From Casuarius casuarius (Eukaryota; Chordata; Aves; Casuariiformes; Casuariidae), in the NCBI GenBank assembly GCA_003342895.1, contig PTFA01000024.1, forward strand, positions 5,079,505 to 5,143,504: DNA of 64,000 nucleotides. The letters are read 5' to 3'. The stretch's first letter is position 1. Each line of letters opens with the position of its first letter. This document shows positions 52,701 through 63,898 of this stretch, in pieces. A program made the position numbers and the translations under genes. The notes beneath the pieces were generated by a model, which saw only the letters and a list, made by a program, of their open reading frames with translations, was not told the origin of the DNA and searched no databases.

Positions 52701-55700
52701 AGCTCAACCCTACTGATGGTGACATGACAAAAACCCCAAACAGGTACTTAAACTGTTCAGGAGGTCCAGGATGACACCACAAAATATTAGTATTAATAGT
52801 CTAGGACCATAATAGTTCAACTCTCAGAGGCTGTTTTCCTCACATTCTTTTTTTTCCCTCTTCACAGAAGTTGTCAGCTCACCTTTGACAGCTGATTTTA
52901 ACTAACAGATACACAGCAACTTTTAATCAAATAATTAATATACTATTCCCTATGATAGTTTAGTAGTAAGGATGGTGACAGAATATAATGTTCTGACATA
53001 ATCTGCCTCTGTAGGAAACTCTAATCCCCATTAATTGCCTTGTGAAGCATGACTCAGAACTCAGAGAGGCAATTAGTAAAGCACACCATGGTGAATGACT
53101 AGAAGCTTCCTGGTACTACAGCCCAAATTACACCTCCCCCAGCTGTCAGACTGTGAGAGAGGACCTGCTACTGCATCTCCTTCTGTTTTGTGACATACAC
53201 TGAAGAGCAATTGGCTAAACTGAACACGGTCCTGATTAGTACAAAAGCAAGACAGAAAAGAGTAATTATAGCTCATGCATGCATTTTAGTCACTTAGCCC
53301 ATTACACCATGTCTGTGGAAGGCAAGGAGTGCTGCTCTTTCCTCAAGTCTCTGCACAGGCCTTGTCCCTGCTGGACTTTGATGCATTTCTCTGATTCTGC
53401 TTTAGCAGGCAACTACACCACCCTTCCTTCCCACAAATCACAGTCCATCTCCTTCTTCATCAGGGATCGCTGGCACATTCCCATTTTCCAGTAGGCTCTA
53501 TCTATACCCGTAGATCTTTGAATGATGACTGTCAGGATCTGGGAAGAAAATCAGGCAGTACTAACTGAGCTGAGTTCCTAATCAAGGTCAAGCTCACCCT
53601 ACCCCAGTCTTCTGGTGGGAATCAGGGTCTGCTCTCCTTTACATTTCTGAATGTTTCCATTCTGCGGAGACCTTCTTCCCCTTGCTGAAGTCTTCATGTC
53701 TTGCATGTCCTTGTTTCTCACAGGAGATACTGATTTACAAATCAGTTTGATAACAAGACAGTGTCACTGAGGCCATGCCTCCATGGCGGTATTACATTAA
53801 TCTACCTTCCGCACTCTCCAGGAAGAAATATAACTATGTTAAGATGAGGAGTATCCACCACACCTTGTTATACTACCATACATAATTTTCCTGTTAATCC
53901 TTTGCCTCTTCACAGTTCTATCTTTGTTCGTATTGACTGGTTTGAACTATGAGCAGATGTCTCATGACACAAAAGTCCTCTCCTGCCATTTTTATCCTCA
54001 TGCATTGTAGAATATCTACCAGAAACTATAAAAATTACATGAGAAGTAAAACTAACATTACCCCGATTATCTTCTTGGCATTCATTATTTTTCCAGTGCC
54101 ACTTCCGAACGGCTTCTCTGGCAGCAAAGAAGACCCAGTTCTGAATGATGTGATTTTGACAGCCCTTAATAAGAAACAGACGGCACATGTATTTGCAGTG
54201 ATGCAGGTGGCTGGATTTGACTCTGCTATTTCACAGGGATGCAGATGCTACTCTGATTCAACAAATAGAAGAAAAGGAGGAGCAGGAGATTAAAATTTAA
54301 TGTTTATTTTGGCAAATTATGTATCTGGACCAGTCTGACTTGGTGAAGTGCCACTTCAGGATGTTGTCATCTAGAATGATTTACAGGAAAGGGTAGTGAT
54401 GCAGAACTGAGAGACCTGCAGAAACAGAAGAGCTTCTGGGTTACAAAGGCCAAGTGGAAATCTGCACCAAGCTCAGCCTGGAGAGGGAACAGCAGCAGAA
54501 TACCATCATGAAATCTCTCCTTAAATGAAACAGGGGCAAGGACAACTTTCTGGCTGGAAGCTGAAGTTGTACAAACTGGCTGCAGGTGCACGAGAAAGAG
54601 CTTAGTCCTTTGTGGTGTCCTGATAGCCTTAAGACATAATAGTTATTTTGGGGTGGGAGTAACCAAGTTCCTGAAAATGCAAGGGCTGTTTTGCAGCCGA
54701 CTGCAGGGAAGTTTTCTTTGCTTGGCAGAGATGGTATCCTTGCATGCCCTGGGTAAATCACAAGAGTTGTGTGGGAATAACCGAAGGTACAAAATCTTTT
54801 GGGAGAATGTTGGAAGATTTTCAGGTGAAAGGAGCTGGAAGGAGCCAAATCTGGTGGTGACGTGTCAAATCATCGAAAAACTCTGATGATAGATAAGACT
54901 GGTATAGAACAGGTTTGCATGCCTTCAAAATGTGTAAAAGGAGCAAAAAGAAAAGTAGCTGTATGAGCAGTTCCAAAGAAAACGTTTTTCCTTGCAAAGC
55001 TGTTAAAATATAGGGCATTATCTATACTTTCAGTTCTTCTTTATGAGACCAGTAGTCCAGCATTAATAAATAGAGCTTCTTGGTTACTGTTCCAAGTTGA
55101 ACAGCTCTATAGGGATATTCATTGAAGAAATGTTTGTCATGAGATCTTGTTTGCTGTAAAGGTTCTGTACATTAGTGATATTTTATACCAATGTACTTTT
55201 AAATTTATTTTCAAATCTATTTCTATGCCTGCTCATGCATTAAACATGATGTCAAGAGACATATTTCATTGTTAGACCCAACGATATCCATTTTTTGAAC
55301 AAATGTGAGCGGGAGAATAGTGCATGGGTTGCAAGAGGAGGCAAGAAAAGAAAGGGTAGGTGAAGGCAATAAGTCAATGTGAGGTTGATATACCAGGGAA
55401 ATAGCTTTAAATCTTCAAGCTGATTGTGGAGATATGTTCATCATCGTATGTTTAAACAATGAGTATTCACACATAGGCTCTTACCTCTGTCCCTTACAGC
55501 ACTGTATAACGAATTCTTGAAAGAAATGGATGAAAGCCCCCATTAACATTGTACTGTAATATTGCACATAGCATTTGAAGAGAAAAGGTCCCTCCGTAAC
55601 ATTTTCACACTGGCTGTTAGCAAGGTTTTCTCCACACTGTTTTTATTCAGGCTACTAGAAGGTTCCTGTGGATGGCTAGTATGGCATGTCCTACAAGCTT

Positions 55701-58700
55701 GGAGAGGTGCTCTTACACGTTTCCCCCTGGTCAGCCCCACACATAGAGGGGCCGAAGGCAGTGGCTGTTACAATAGACACTTGGATGGTCTTCTGCACTT
55801 TGCTGAAAACCAGTGCTCCCTTCTGCCTGTTTAACTTGTAAGAAGAGACTCTGCTTAGAGAGACAAAAGCTATGCACAGAGGTACCAGGAGGGGTCACTC
55901 CAAGTGTGGAGCTTACCCAGCACGGAACCGTGCCTGGACCTTCTGTGAGTCCTCTAACAGCATCTTTCAAAAAATAAACTCCTTTGTCAAATATTCCTTT
56001 CCTGAAGAGGATGAGTGCAACTCCAGGATGAAGTTAACAGTATATTTTGGGTTAAGCAGTGAGGTTGGACTAAGAAACTTTCCTGCCTCCGGCAGTTCAT
56101 TCCTAACCATGTGTCACAGCTCAACGCACCTTCAGATTACCAAAGCAGATATTTGGGGGTCAAAATGTAATGCAGATCACAGAAATAATTTGCGCTTAAA
56201 ACAACTCAAAAAAGTCTTTATATCTACACTTTCAAATCCCAAGTGATTTATTTTAAAAACAAAATGTGTGTGAGCCCAAAGGACTTTAAAAAGAGGCATT
56301 CATTGACATTTCTCTGGTAAAATATGACTAGGTAGAAAAAGAAAAACTAAACTGATGTGTCTTCTCCACTTTCAACTGCTTCTGCAAAGACTTAATTGAG
56401 CCCTAAAACTATGGTCCTTTTGACATCTTTAACTCATTAACAGGAAATTAACTCTCACTTTATTTGTGTCAGTACCATGCATGACCTGTCCTTGAATAGG
56501 CAGCTCTTGAAAAACAAGACATTATATTCTCATCTTGAACTTGAGTGGGAAATGGATTTTTCTAAACACCAATTAGTAAGTTTCTGTTTATACTCGTCTG
56601 ACTGGACACTACTAATGAAAGATCAAGACACATCCACTAAGCTTGTGGGATACATCTTGAGGAAACATATGGGGTTTAGATGATTTTGAAACAGACATAC
56701 TCCAAGGAGAAAACACACTACTGTACACCCAATGCTCAGTTTTAAAAAGTCCTGCCTTTTACAGATTGAACATACCTGCTCTTTCTATTGGCTGATTCGT
56801 TTGCTGACTTGTTTGCTGTCATTACAAAGAAAATCCGGTTAGTTCAAGCAATCACAATGTCTGAGCAGTGTAGACATTTGCACAGTGTGAGTGAAACCTG
56901 AAAAACAGTGAGATTACAAAGCAAGCACACAAGTATGTCTGTAATTAACTCCACTGAAAAGTGCAAATTTGTCCAGTTCCCCCAGAAGTTGTTCTGACAA
57001 CATAAAGAGTCATAAGGAAGTGTTTAAAGTATTAACATAATTATCTATAACATAATTTTGCCTGTCTTTAATCTTAACATCTTATTTTTTGTTTGTTTTC
57101 TTCTGATTACCTTGACCATGAACTTACCTTGCATGCAGGACCTACATTTAGACAACCCCAACCTCTTAAAATCTCCTCCTCTGCTGCTGTTTAACCCTGC
57201 AAGTGCCTCAAGCATCCTAAAAACCTTCACTTCCTCCCAAAAAGCACATGCAGAAATGCCTACACAGTTGTGCCACTGAGCTGCTCAGAATATGGAGATG
57301 AGTCTGTGAATTATCACTAGCCAAGTGCAGAATATGAGACTGATACTTGACAACACTGACCCAGGGTAAGAATTCCACGAGTTTGTGAAGAAGAGAGTTA
57401 TATATCATTTTTACAAGATTCAGGCAGCTGTATTTTCTTCCCATAATATATATATCAAAAAGATGAAAAGCATAATCTTAATAATTGTTTTGAAAATAGT
57501 TTTAACCATTAGATGGGCAGACTCACTCTCCTGAAGCCATTTATATCACTGCTTTCTCAGCAATATGTTTATGAACATCTTTATGTTACTCATCACTTCA
57601 CATATATGAATGAATACAGGCTCATGATACTCTACTCGTGCAAGGGAATGCTTTCATCTGAGTTTTATAAATGGGGAACTGAACCACAGAGATATGAAAC
57701 AACATGCAAGCAAGCGAACGTTAGCACTTTTTGGCTGATATGCTTGGAAGAATTGGAATTTGCCAGCCTTATGTACCATATTTTCAATCAGATAACCGGT
57801 TATAGCATGCTAAGTTGTGGTTAGCTGCAGCTAAGGGGTTTCAGTCACTACTGCACCACAGGAATACTTGGATTTAACAGGACTCTTGGCATAAATGCAC
57901 ACTAAAAGGAGGAATACTGCAGAACTCATTAAAGAAGTGAATTAATGTCATTTTAATTGATATTGATAGAATTGAAAAAATAATGAACGAACTTACTATT
58001 GTGATCTAATGTTCTTGAGATTTAATCTATGCTCCTGAGAAATCACACTGTTTTTATTCGGCCAGGCAAATGGCAACATGATGATAAGACCCAACATTGA
58101 CAAACTTAAGCACTCCTGATGTTAACTGTCTTGCTATTTCCATGTCACTCCCCCCCAACCATTAGGTTTTAAAGAGCTGCTAATTTTTATTGCACTTACC
58201 CCAAAGCACTGGCTTTCAACCTTTTGCCTTACAGAAAAATCAAACAGAAAGCTAAAGGGAAAGCAGGAAGTTACACTTTTTATTTTAACAAGCATCACAA
58301 AACAAGGTAATCTCTGAGGTTTCTTGCTAATTTTTGTTCAATTTTTTAAAAAAGATTAAGCTTTAAGACAGTGATCAGCATTTCGAAACAATCTTCAGTA
58401 AGTTGATTTTATATCAAGATATTTATAAGAAAATGGTCAAAATAGATTCCCTACTGATATACCTTCACAAAATCAAACTTTAAAGAAAGGACAGGACTTT
58501 AGAAAAAACAAATAGGCTTTGCTTCAAATAGTGTAGCAAGGACTTTGGACACCCAAGGAATGAGCAGGAACTATGCAAGCTCATTTCACACTTAGTATGC
58601 CTTTGGTAACTCTGGGCTCCTGAAGGCTCACTACAGCAACTGTACATTTATCCTATTTTTTTAATTAAATCTAATAAAAAAAATAGATATCTCATGTTGT

Positions 58701-60215
58701 AAAAGGCCAAAAAGGAAATGTTAGCATCTGAAAATCATTCATCTATCAGCTGTCTTGCCAGAACTTTTGTCTTGAGATGTGGAATGGTAAAACAATAATT
58801 CACATGATATAAATGTGAGAGAGTGCACTGAACCACTTCCAGTGGGATTACTCACAGCATGCAAAAGTTTAACCCATGCTTAAGGCCCTAGATTTCAGCC
58901 ACAAATCTTGTTCATTTGCTTTGAAATGAGTGGAATTGTTCATCTAAATGACCTAGATTCGCTGTAACCTTTGGAGAGCTTTCAATGAAAAGGTGTTCAA
59001 ATATCAACTACTAATTATTATTTAGAATCATTAACCTAAATCAAAGTTGACAGAAATGAGCACCACTTCAATTTGCAAGTCTTATTCTCCTTAAATTGTC
59101 CCAGGATGCTGAGGATGATAATGGTTTTGAAGTTGTTTGTATGTGGAAGGTATGGTGGAAAGAGATAGGATCAGCCTCGGGGAGTAAATCATTAAAGGAG
59201 GAATGAATTGCTCTGGGAGATTAGTGCAAGCTGCTCCTCAGTCATTATGGGAGGCACTCTTTCCTGACTGAACTCCAAGGGCAAATTCAAACAAGTGGAC
59301 AGCACTGTTAAACTCCTGCCCTGAAGGAAATTCCAGAGTCCAGCAAATAAACCTGAAAAGGACTCGCTGTATGTAAAGCATATATGCCTTCTTCCTCGTA
59401 TATCAATCTCTCGTAAACCTAAACTCCTGGCATCACACCATTACCTGACAACCCCAGCCTTCATTTAGTAAAAACTCTGTAGGCTTTGTGAGAGCAAAGG
59501 AGTTTTTGAAAAAGTGACGCTTAGAATTATTTTTAAAACAATGCCGAGAAATAGATGGCAAACCAACAGAATGCCTAAGTGAGACCTTTGAACAAAAGCA
59601 TGTAGGGGGGTCAGCCAGTTATCTCAAGAAGGCTGGTATTTCACAATACTGCAAATGATACATAAGAGTATTCTTTTGAGCATGAGTGTAATAGGTCTCC
59701 TCCTGACTTTTTTCCCCACAAACTTGCACCAGTTTAGTGATATTTAGTTAGTTAGAACAAAGCGAAAGCGAATTCTAGAGCAGATTTTTTTTATTTTAAA
59801 TTAGATCACAATAAACTTGCTTCAAACCTAAATAGGATCTTACTTCATTAAACTTGATTTAAAATCACACATGAAATCTATATCCAAAATTCTGGGCAAT
59901 TACTCATTTTATGAATTATTGATTTTCTAAATGAATAATAAATACATTATTGTATAGCTGAATTCCTAGACTCATCTCACAAGACATTAATGGTATTGTT
60001 GAGATAAACCAACCAATCTGGAAAATATTGCATGTAATATTAAAAATATACCCTAAAACAAAGGGGCATATAGAAAACAGAAGTGATTAAAATTAAATCA
60101 AGTTAAAAATATTACCTTTTAGATCAGTTCCTCATTTATTCTAGGGACTGTATTTTGTTGATCATATAACTGAATTTGTGTCACTAATTGATCCTGACTC
60201 CTGACACTGCAAGTG
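43800..60215. other. Intergenic stretch between FAM240A and EGF-CFC gene 2
   Basis: No gene was recognised on either strand. The longest frames include 135 codons on minus at 54441-54848 and 124 codons on plus at 50427-50801 and 55872-56246, all without recognisable domains. A moderately GC-rich patch lies at about 50.04-50.66 kb. ALS2CL, a neighbour in mammals, was not found. The only clear structure is the inverted repeat at 44487-44529. Confidence 0.5.
44487..44529. repeat. Perfect inverted repeat (16-bp arms)
   Basis: TGGTACCTTTAGAAAC at 44487-44502 is the exact reverse complement of GTTTCTAAAGGTACCA at 44514-44529, with 11 bases between. The motif ACCTTTAGAA is also duplicated at 44491-44510, so an alternative 12-bp hairpin with a one-base loop is possible. 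Confidence 0.9.
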
Positions 60216-60287
60216 GAAGAGGAGAGGAGAGAAGAGAGGAGAGAAGAGAGGAGAGAAGAGAGGAGAGAAGAGAGGAGAAGAGAGAAA
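60216..60287. repeat. GA-rich minisatellite, unit about 13 bp
   Basis: These are near-perfect tandem copies of a purine-only unit of the type GGAGAGAAGAGA, with all A/G on the plus strand. Polypurine mirror repeats of this kind can form triplex (H-) DNA. It lies about 370 bases upstream of the proposed first coding exon of EGF-CFC gene 2. Confidence 0.93.
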
Positions 60288-60660
60288 TTCACTTTAACTC
60301 TTGCCCCAGAGACCACTTCATAGCATGGGCTCTGAAAAATCCACCACCCAAAGCCACAGCAAAGTGATGGATTAATGAAGAGAGGTCAAGTAGGGAAATG
60401 GGAGGTGAGAGTAGAAAGGTGTTGATCGTCNGTAAATGACTTGCTGCAGGGAGTGCAGTGTTAAAGATCCGAGAGTGAAGTACACCAAATTTTTCTTGGT
60501 TGACAAGCAGAGGATTGGCTTTACTTTCAGTTCTGTGTTTCACCAAAAACTTTCCTGTCAAATTAATTCTTCTTTGTGTACATTGCAGCATAAAAGTTAT
60601 AGCAAAGGAATTTCACATTCAAAGAAAGGCGTGAAATATAGGCAGACCAGAGGGGAAAAA

Positions 60661-60674
60661 ATGAAGCTTATTAG
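60661..60674 (+). CDS. TDGF1: EGF-CFC gene 2, provisional first coding exon
   Basis: ATGAAGCTTATTAG|GTAAGC has A at -3 and a strong donor. It leaves two bases, the same phase as exon 1 of the other EGF-CFC gene. It joins in frame only to an acceptor at 61011-61012 (CTTTTTAAG|T), giving a short leader [15 protein letters not shown]. The segment 60589-60660, after TTGCAG, would be 5' UTR. A different first exon is possible. Confidence 0.4.
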
Positions 60675-63600
60675 GTAAGCAAATATATATATTTTTAATA
60701 ATAAAAGCCCTAGTCTTGAAAATATTTGCTACTGCATATGGAAAATGAAATTTATCAAGTTTGTTATATTCTTTTATTTTACACCTTTCTTTTACACTTT
60801 TTTTCCCAGTAATTATTTAAAAGTGGGGGATCTATTCTCCCATAATACTTGTGTTGCACATAGGCACTGTTTTATTTCCTTTCTCCTTATATGTTACAAA
60901 ATAATCTGTAGTTATAATTAAGTTTCACTGACTTCATGCTATAATTTAATAAGCTTCTTGTGGAGTCGTTATTTATGTATCTTAATCTTTGTATTGCAGA
61001 TTTCTTTTTAAGTTTGGCACTACCTTTACAAGCACTCCAGTGTGAGAGTGGTAAGACATAACCTTTATTCCTTGTTTCGGTTTTTATGGGTGGTGGTTCT
61101 TTCAAGTAAAGAAAATACTAATGGTTCTTCCTTCTCCCTCCTGTAAATAACCAGAGTAAAAACAACTACATTTGTACTCACAGCTTTCAGACACCTTCAT
61201 GCATGGATGGGGTTACTGTTATGCCTGGCATTACCTTTATGCTTGTTGGATTAAGATTTTCTTAAACATTGCTCACTTTGGCTTCTCTTGTGGAGCCAGA
61301 CTATTGCACAATGAAGGATGCAATAAATTCACATGGAGGTTCAGAGGGAGGGAGACCTGGTTACGGGGTCCATTTGCTCCATGTTCGGGATCCACAGCAT
61401 AGGCCCTGATCTCTGCTAATTACTTTTCACGTTAATAACAAAATTAACATTTCAAACATTCCAGTGTTTTTTATTTTACCATTGCACTGCCTCCTGAACT
61501 CATGTAATAACAACCGGATTGAACAATGAAGCAGAAAGAGAAATAGGTGACCCAAGCCATAAAACACACTTCAGCATCTCTATCGCATTCTAAAATAACA
61601 ACTTTGACACTTCTTACTTTCTTGAGAAATAATTTTATGCTGTCAATTACTCTAGCCACTGTCAAATGTTAATTCTGCACTTTAGCTGTTTCCAAGAATG
61701 TGTTACAATCCTTTTTTAATTCATATATTTAAAGGGAGTGAAGGGGGAAACAATTCCCCAAACCAGGAAAACTGGAGCACATCTTTAAACACTTTTAAGG
61801 AAATGAATAATCTGAGTTCCAAGAGGAAACAGAGAATCCCTTCAGATGTCTTACCTTTCATCGGGTTAACACACAGTAAGTTGTTCATCACGAGAGGAAA
61901 CAATTGATTCTCATGTCCACTATGAAGATGTGTCTACAAGAGAAAAAGGGCATCCAGGTTACATAATAACCTGCTTTCTAGAGGATGCTTTCTGTTCCAA
62001 TTTGTTATATGCACAATACTCTGCACTGTTACACACTGATGTCTGTATTTTAAACACACACACAAAACCCTACCTACTCAGGAAAACATGCAAGTCCCAT
62101 GCCAAGAGGTTTCACACCAGAGTATGGTTTCTTTAGCAAATACCAGGGAGTCCTTGAAACTGTGAAACCTGATGAGTACGCGTGCAGCCCTTGGCAACAC
62201 AACAAGACCATTTCATGAGCCAGATGCACGCTTATGCACTCCTAAAGATGTCACAGAAATGCCTGCTAAAATACCCCGCAAAGTACTTGAAAAATGTTGG
62301 TCCTGTGGAGAAATGGGTTCATTTCATTACTTAATGTTTCAATTGGTGCAGAAAGCTAAAAGTGATTGATGATTTAAAAAAAAAAAGTAGATGTATGTCT
62401 GAGCTCAGAAGCTTGTGTCAAATCCTCCCCCCTTCAGAGGTAATGTGACAACTTCAGGGTGTGTTGCCAGTCAAACACTGAATGGTACATAATCAGAAGA
62501 AGGCCTTTCGCCTCATGCTCATGATCTTTCAAAGTGAGGGCAGTTTCAAGCTGAAGAAGCCCGTGTATACAGAACAACTCCCTGTATTTCATACACAGGG
62601 CCCAAAAGGCCAAACTCAGACCCAACAGTATGTGCCTTGGGAAATGTCCTGTCTGAGCACTGCTTATTGATGCCTAGGAATTCTCTTCTTCACCAAAGAC
62701 GTTCACTTTTGCTTCTAAAGGAAACAAAAAAAATGGCAGTAGTAGAGATGTCTCTCTCAGCCTGCTATCAGTGCTATTACCAAAGTCCGAGAACTTCACT
62801 TGCCACAGGAATATCAAGGGATTTGGACTGAAAGCTATTGCCATGATTCAGAGAGAGCTATTTCCTTTTACGTTTCCTAACATTTCCCCCAGCTGCCAAG
62901 GACAGTAAAAAGAACTGGTACTTTTATACTTGATGTAAGATGTGTGATACTTGCTTCAACTGCTTCTTCCCAAGCATTTCTAAAAATACAGCCTAGTAAA
63001 GAGTTTTCTTTTCTTTTCTTTTCTTTTCTTTTCTTTTCTTTTCTTTTCTTTTCTGTGCAATCTTCCTACCTGTTCTCTTTTACTGAGATTCCAGATCAAC
63101 CTACCCCAGGAAAATTCTAATGGAGATCATAGGCACCTGTTTGCCCACCAGAATTTTTTTGGACTTGATATGCAGAAAATCAGATCAGAGCAGATCAGAC
63201 TCTTTTGTAACTCTTGCTGCATGTTTAAAGAATATATGAAAGGTACCCGACTGAGCGCCCCTACAAACTTTAATCTCTGGTTAAGTGCAGAACAAAAACA
63301 AAAGCCTGTAGGCAATGGTATCTGTTACTGAAAGAGTAATTAAAACTTAATTTAAAAGGATACTGCTTAATTCAGTCCTTGACCTTTTTGAAGCTACTAA
63401 CAAGTCAGGATAGCTGGGTAGATTCTTTGCAATGCACAAACAAATCAAACCTAAAAAGCATCAGGTTTAAACTGGTGGCCCAGCTGTGTACAGCTAAAGC
63501 AGGTGCCCTATTTTCTCAGCAGTCTGGTTCCTGGCATAACTTTTTGTTTCTGACTACAGCCCGTGAGCTGAACAGGAACTGCTGCCAGAACGGAGGGACC

Positions 63601-63898
63601 TGCTTCCTGGGGACTTTCTGCATGTGTCCAAAATATTTTACTGGTAGACACTGCGAACATGATAAACGGATCAGGTGAGCAAAATATGGAATGGATTCCT
63701 TTCCCCTCAAATAATAAAAAGCTTAATTTAAGTTACATAACTCCACTTCATAGGTTGATATTATTGTTGCTGTTTCCTAATAATGCAGACTCTGTGGCAC
63801 AGTGAGGCATGAGGAGTGGACCAAGGATGGCTGTCTCTTCTGCCAGTGCGTCCAGGGTGTTCTTCACTGTTTCCCTTATGGCCTGCAAGACGGCTGTG
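60661..63898 (+). CDS. TDGF1: EGF-CFC family Nodal co-receptor, Cripto/TDGF1-like (3' end beyond window)
   Basis: This is the second EGF-CFC gene. Exons judged firm are 61735-61875 (linker), 63560-63674 (EGF) and 63789-63898 (CFC). A signal-peptide exon ends at 61050, and a provisional first exon is 60661-60674. The EGF exon encodes [14 protein letters not shown] with the fused CC and the O-fucose motif. The CFC exon encodes [10 protein letters not shown] with the ALK4-binding H-x-x-W and six cysteines. EGF and CFC exon lengths (115 and 110 nt) and phases equal those of the first gene, but the CFC residues agree only at about 14 of 36 positions, so this is an old paralogue and not a recent copy. 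CEHD after the EGF and CFP in the CFC domain resemble human TDGF1. The GPI exon should begin after 64000. As in relatives, the product should be a cell-surface co-receptor for Nodal with ALK4. Confidence 0.86.
61013..61050 (+). CDS. TDGF1: EGF-CFC gene 2, signal-peptide exon
   Basis: The open frame [12 protein letters not shown] ends at GAGAGTG|GTAAGA. A stronger-looking acceptor at 60998-60999 (TTGTATTGCAG|AT) would extend the exon to 61000-61050 and the leader to [16 protein letters not shown], 16 codons, as in the other gene. That version needs a first exon leaving one base, not two. Either way the frame of the hydrophobic segment is the same and joins the linker exon in phase. Confidence 0.7.
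61051..61734 (+). other. Intron between leader and linker exons, EGF-CFC gene 2
   Basis: This is a 684-bp intron. Nothing else was recognised; a 76-codon open frame at 61172-61402 has no supporting signal. Confidence 0.6.
61735..61875 (+). CDS. TDGF1: EGF-CFC gene 2, linker exon
   Basis: The 141-nt exon encodes [10 protein letters not shown] through VLPFIGLTH, with one base leaving for the EGF exon (ACC, Thr). The acceptor is TTTAAAG|GG and the donor CACA|GTAAGT. It has N-glycosylation sequons, a basic RKQR (an R-x-x-R type site) and the PFIGLT stretch that parallels PFTGIT in the other gene. This motif and the phases identified the exon. Confidence 0.88.
61876..63559 (+). other. Intron upstream of the EGF exon, EGF-CFC gene 2
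   Basis: This is a 1,684-bp intron. It contains an A run near 62373-62386 and the (TTTTC)10 microsatellite. No further exon was recognised. Confidence 0.65.
63004..63053. repeat. (TTTTC)10 pentanucleotide microsatellite
   Basis: Ten uninterrupted TTTTC units lie in the intron before the EGF exon of EGF-CFC gene 2. The tract is pyrimidine-only on the plus strand. Confidence 0.96.
63560..63674 (+). CDS. TDGF1: EGF-CFC gene 2, EGF-like exon
   Basis: The 115-nt exon lies between GACTACAG|CC and ATCAG|GTGAGC. It encodes the six-cysteine EGF module with [15 protein letters not shown] and CEHDKRI. The aromatic residue of LGTFC is kept; it corresponds to a residue important for function in mammalian Cripto. 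Confidence 0.95.
63789..63898 (+). CDS. TDGF1: EGF-CFC gene 2, CFC exon
   Basis: The 110-nt exon lies between TAATGCAG|A and TGTG|GTAAGA. It encodes the complete CFC domain, with six cysteines and H-x-x-W. The exon leaves one base, as in gene 1, so the missing last exon should begin with two bases that complete the codon. Confidence 0.94.

Noticed and set aside
54441..54848. 135-codon minus-strand frame with dense frames on the opposite strand
   Set aside because: Considered as a processed pseudogene. No parent gene could be recognised in any frame.
56041..56110. Possible CR1 LINE 3' fragment (GAGGTTGGACTAAGAAAC)
   Set aside because: The match to the usual GGTTGGACTAGATGAT context is short, and the ATTCTATG terminal repeats are absent.
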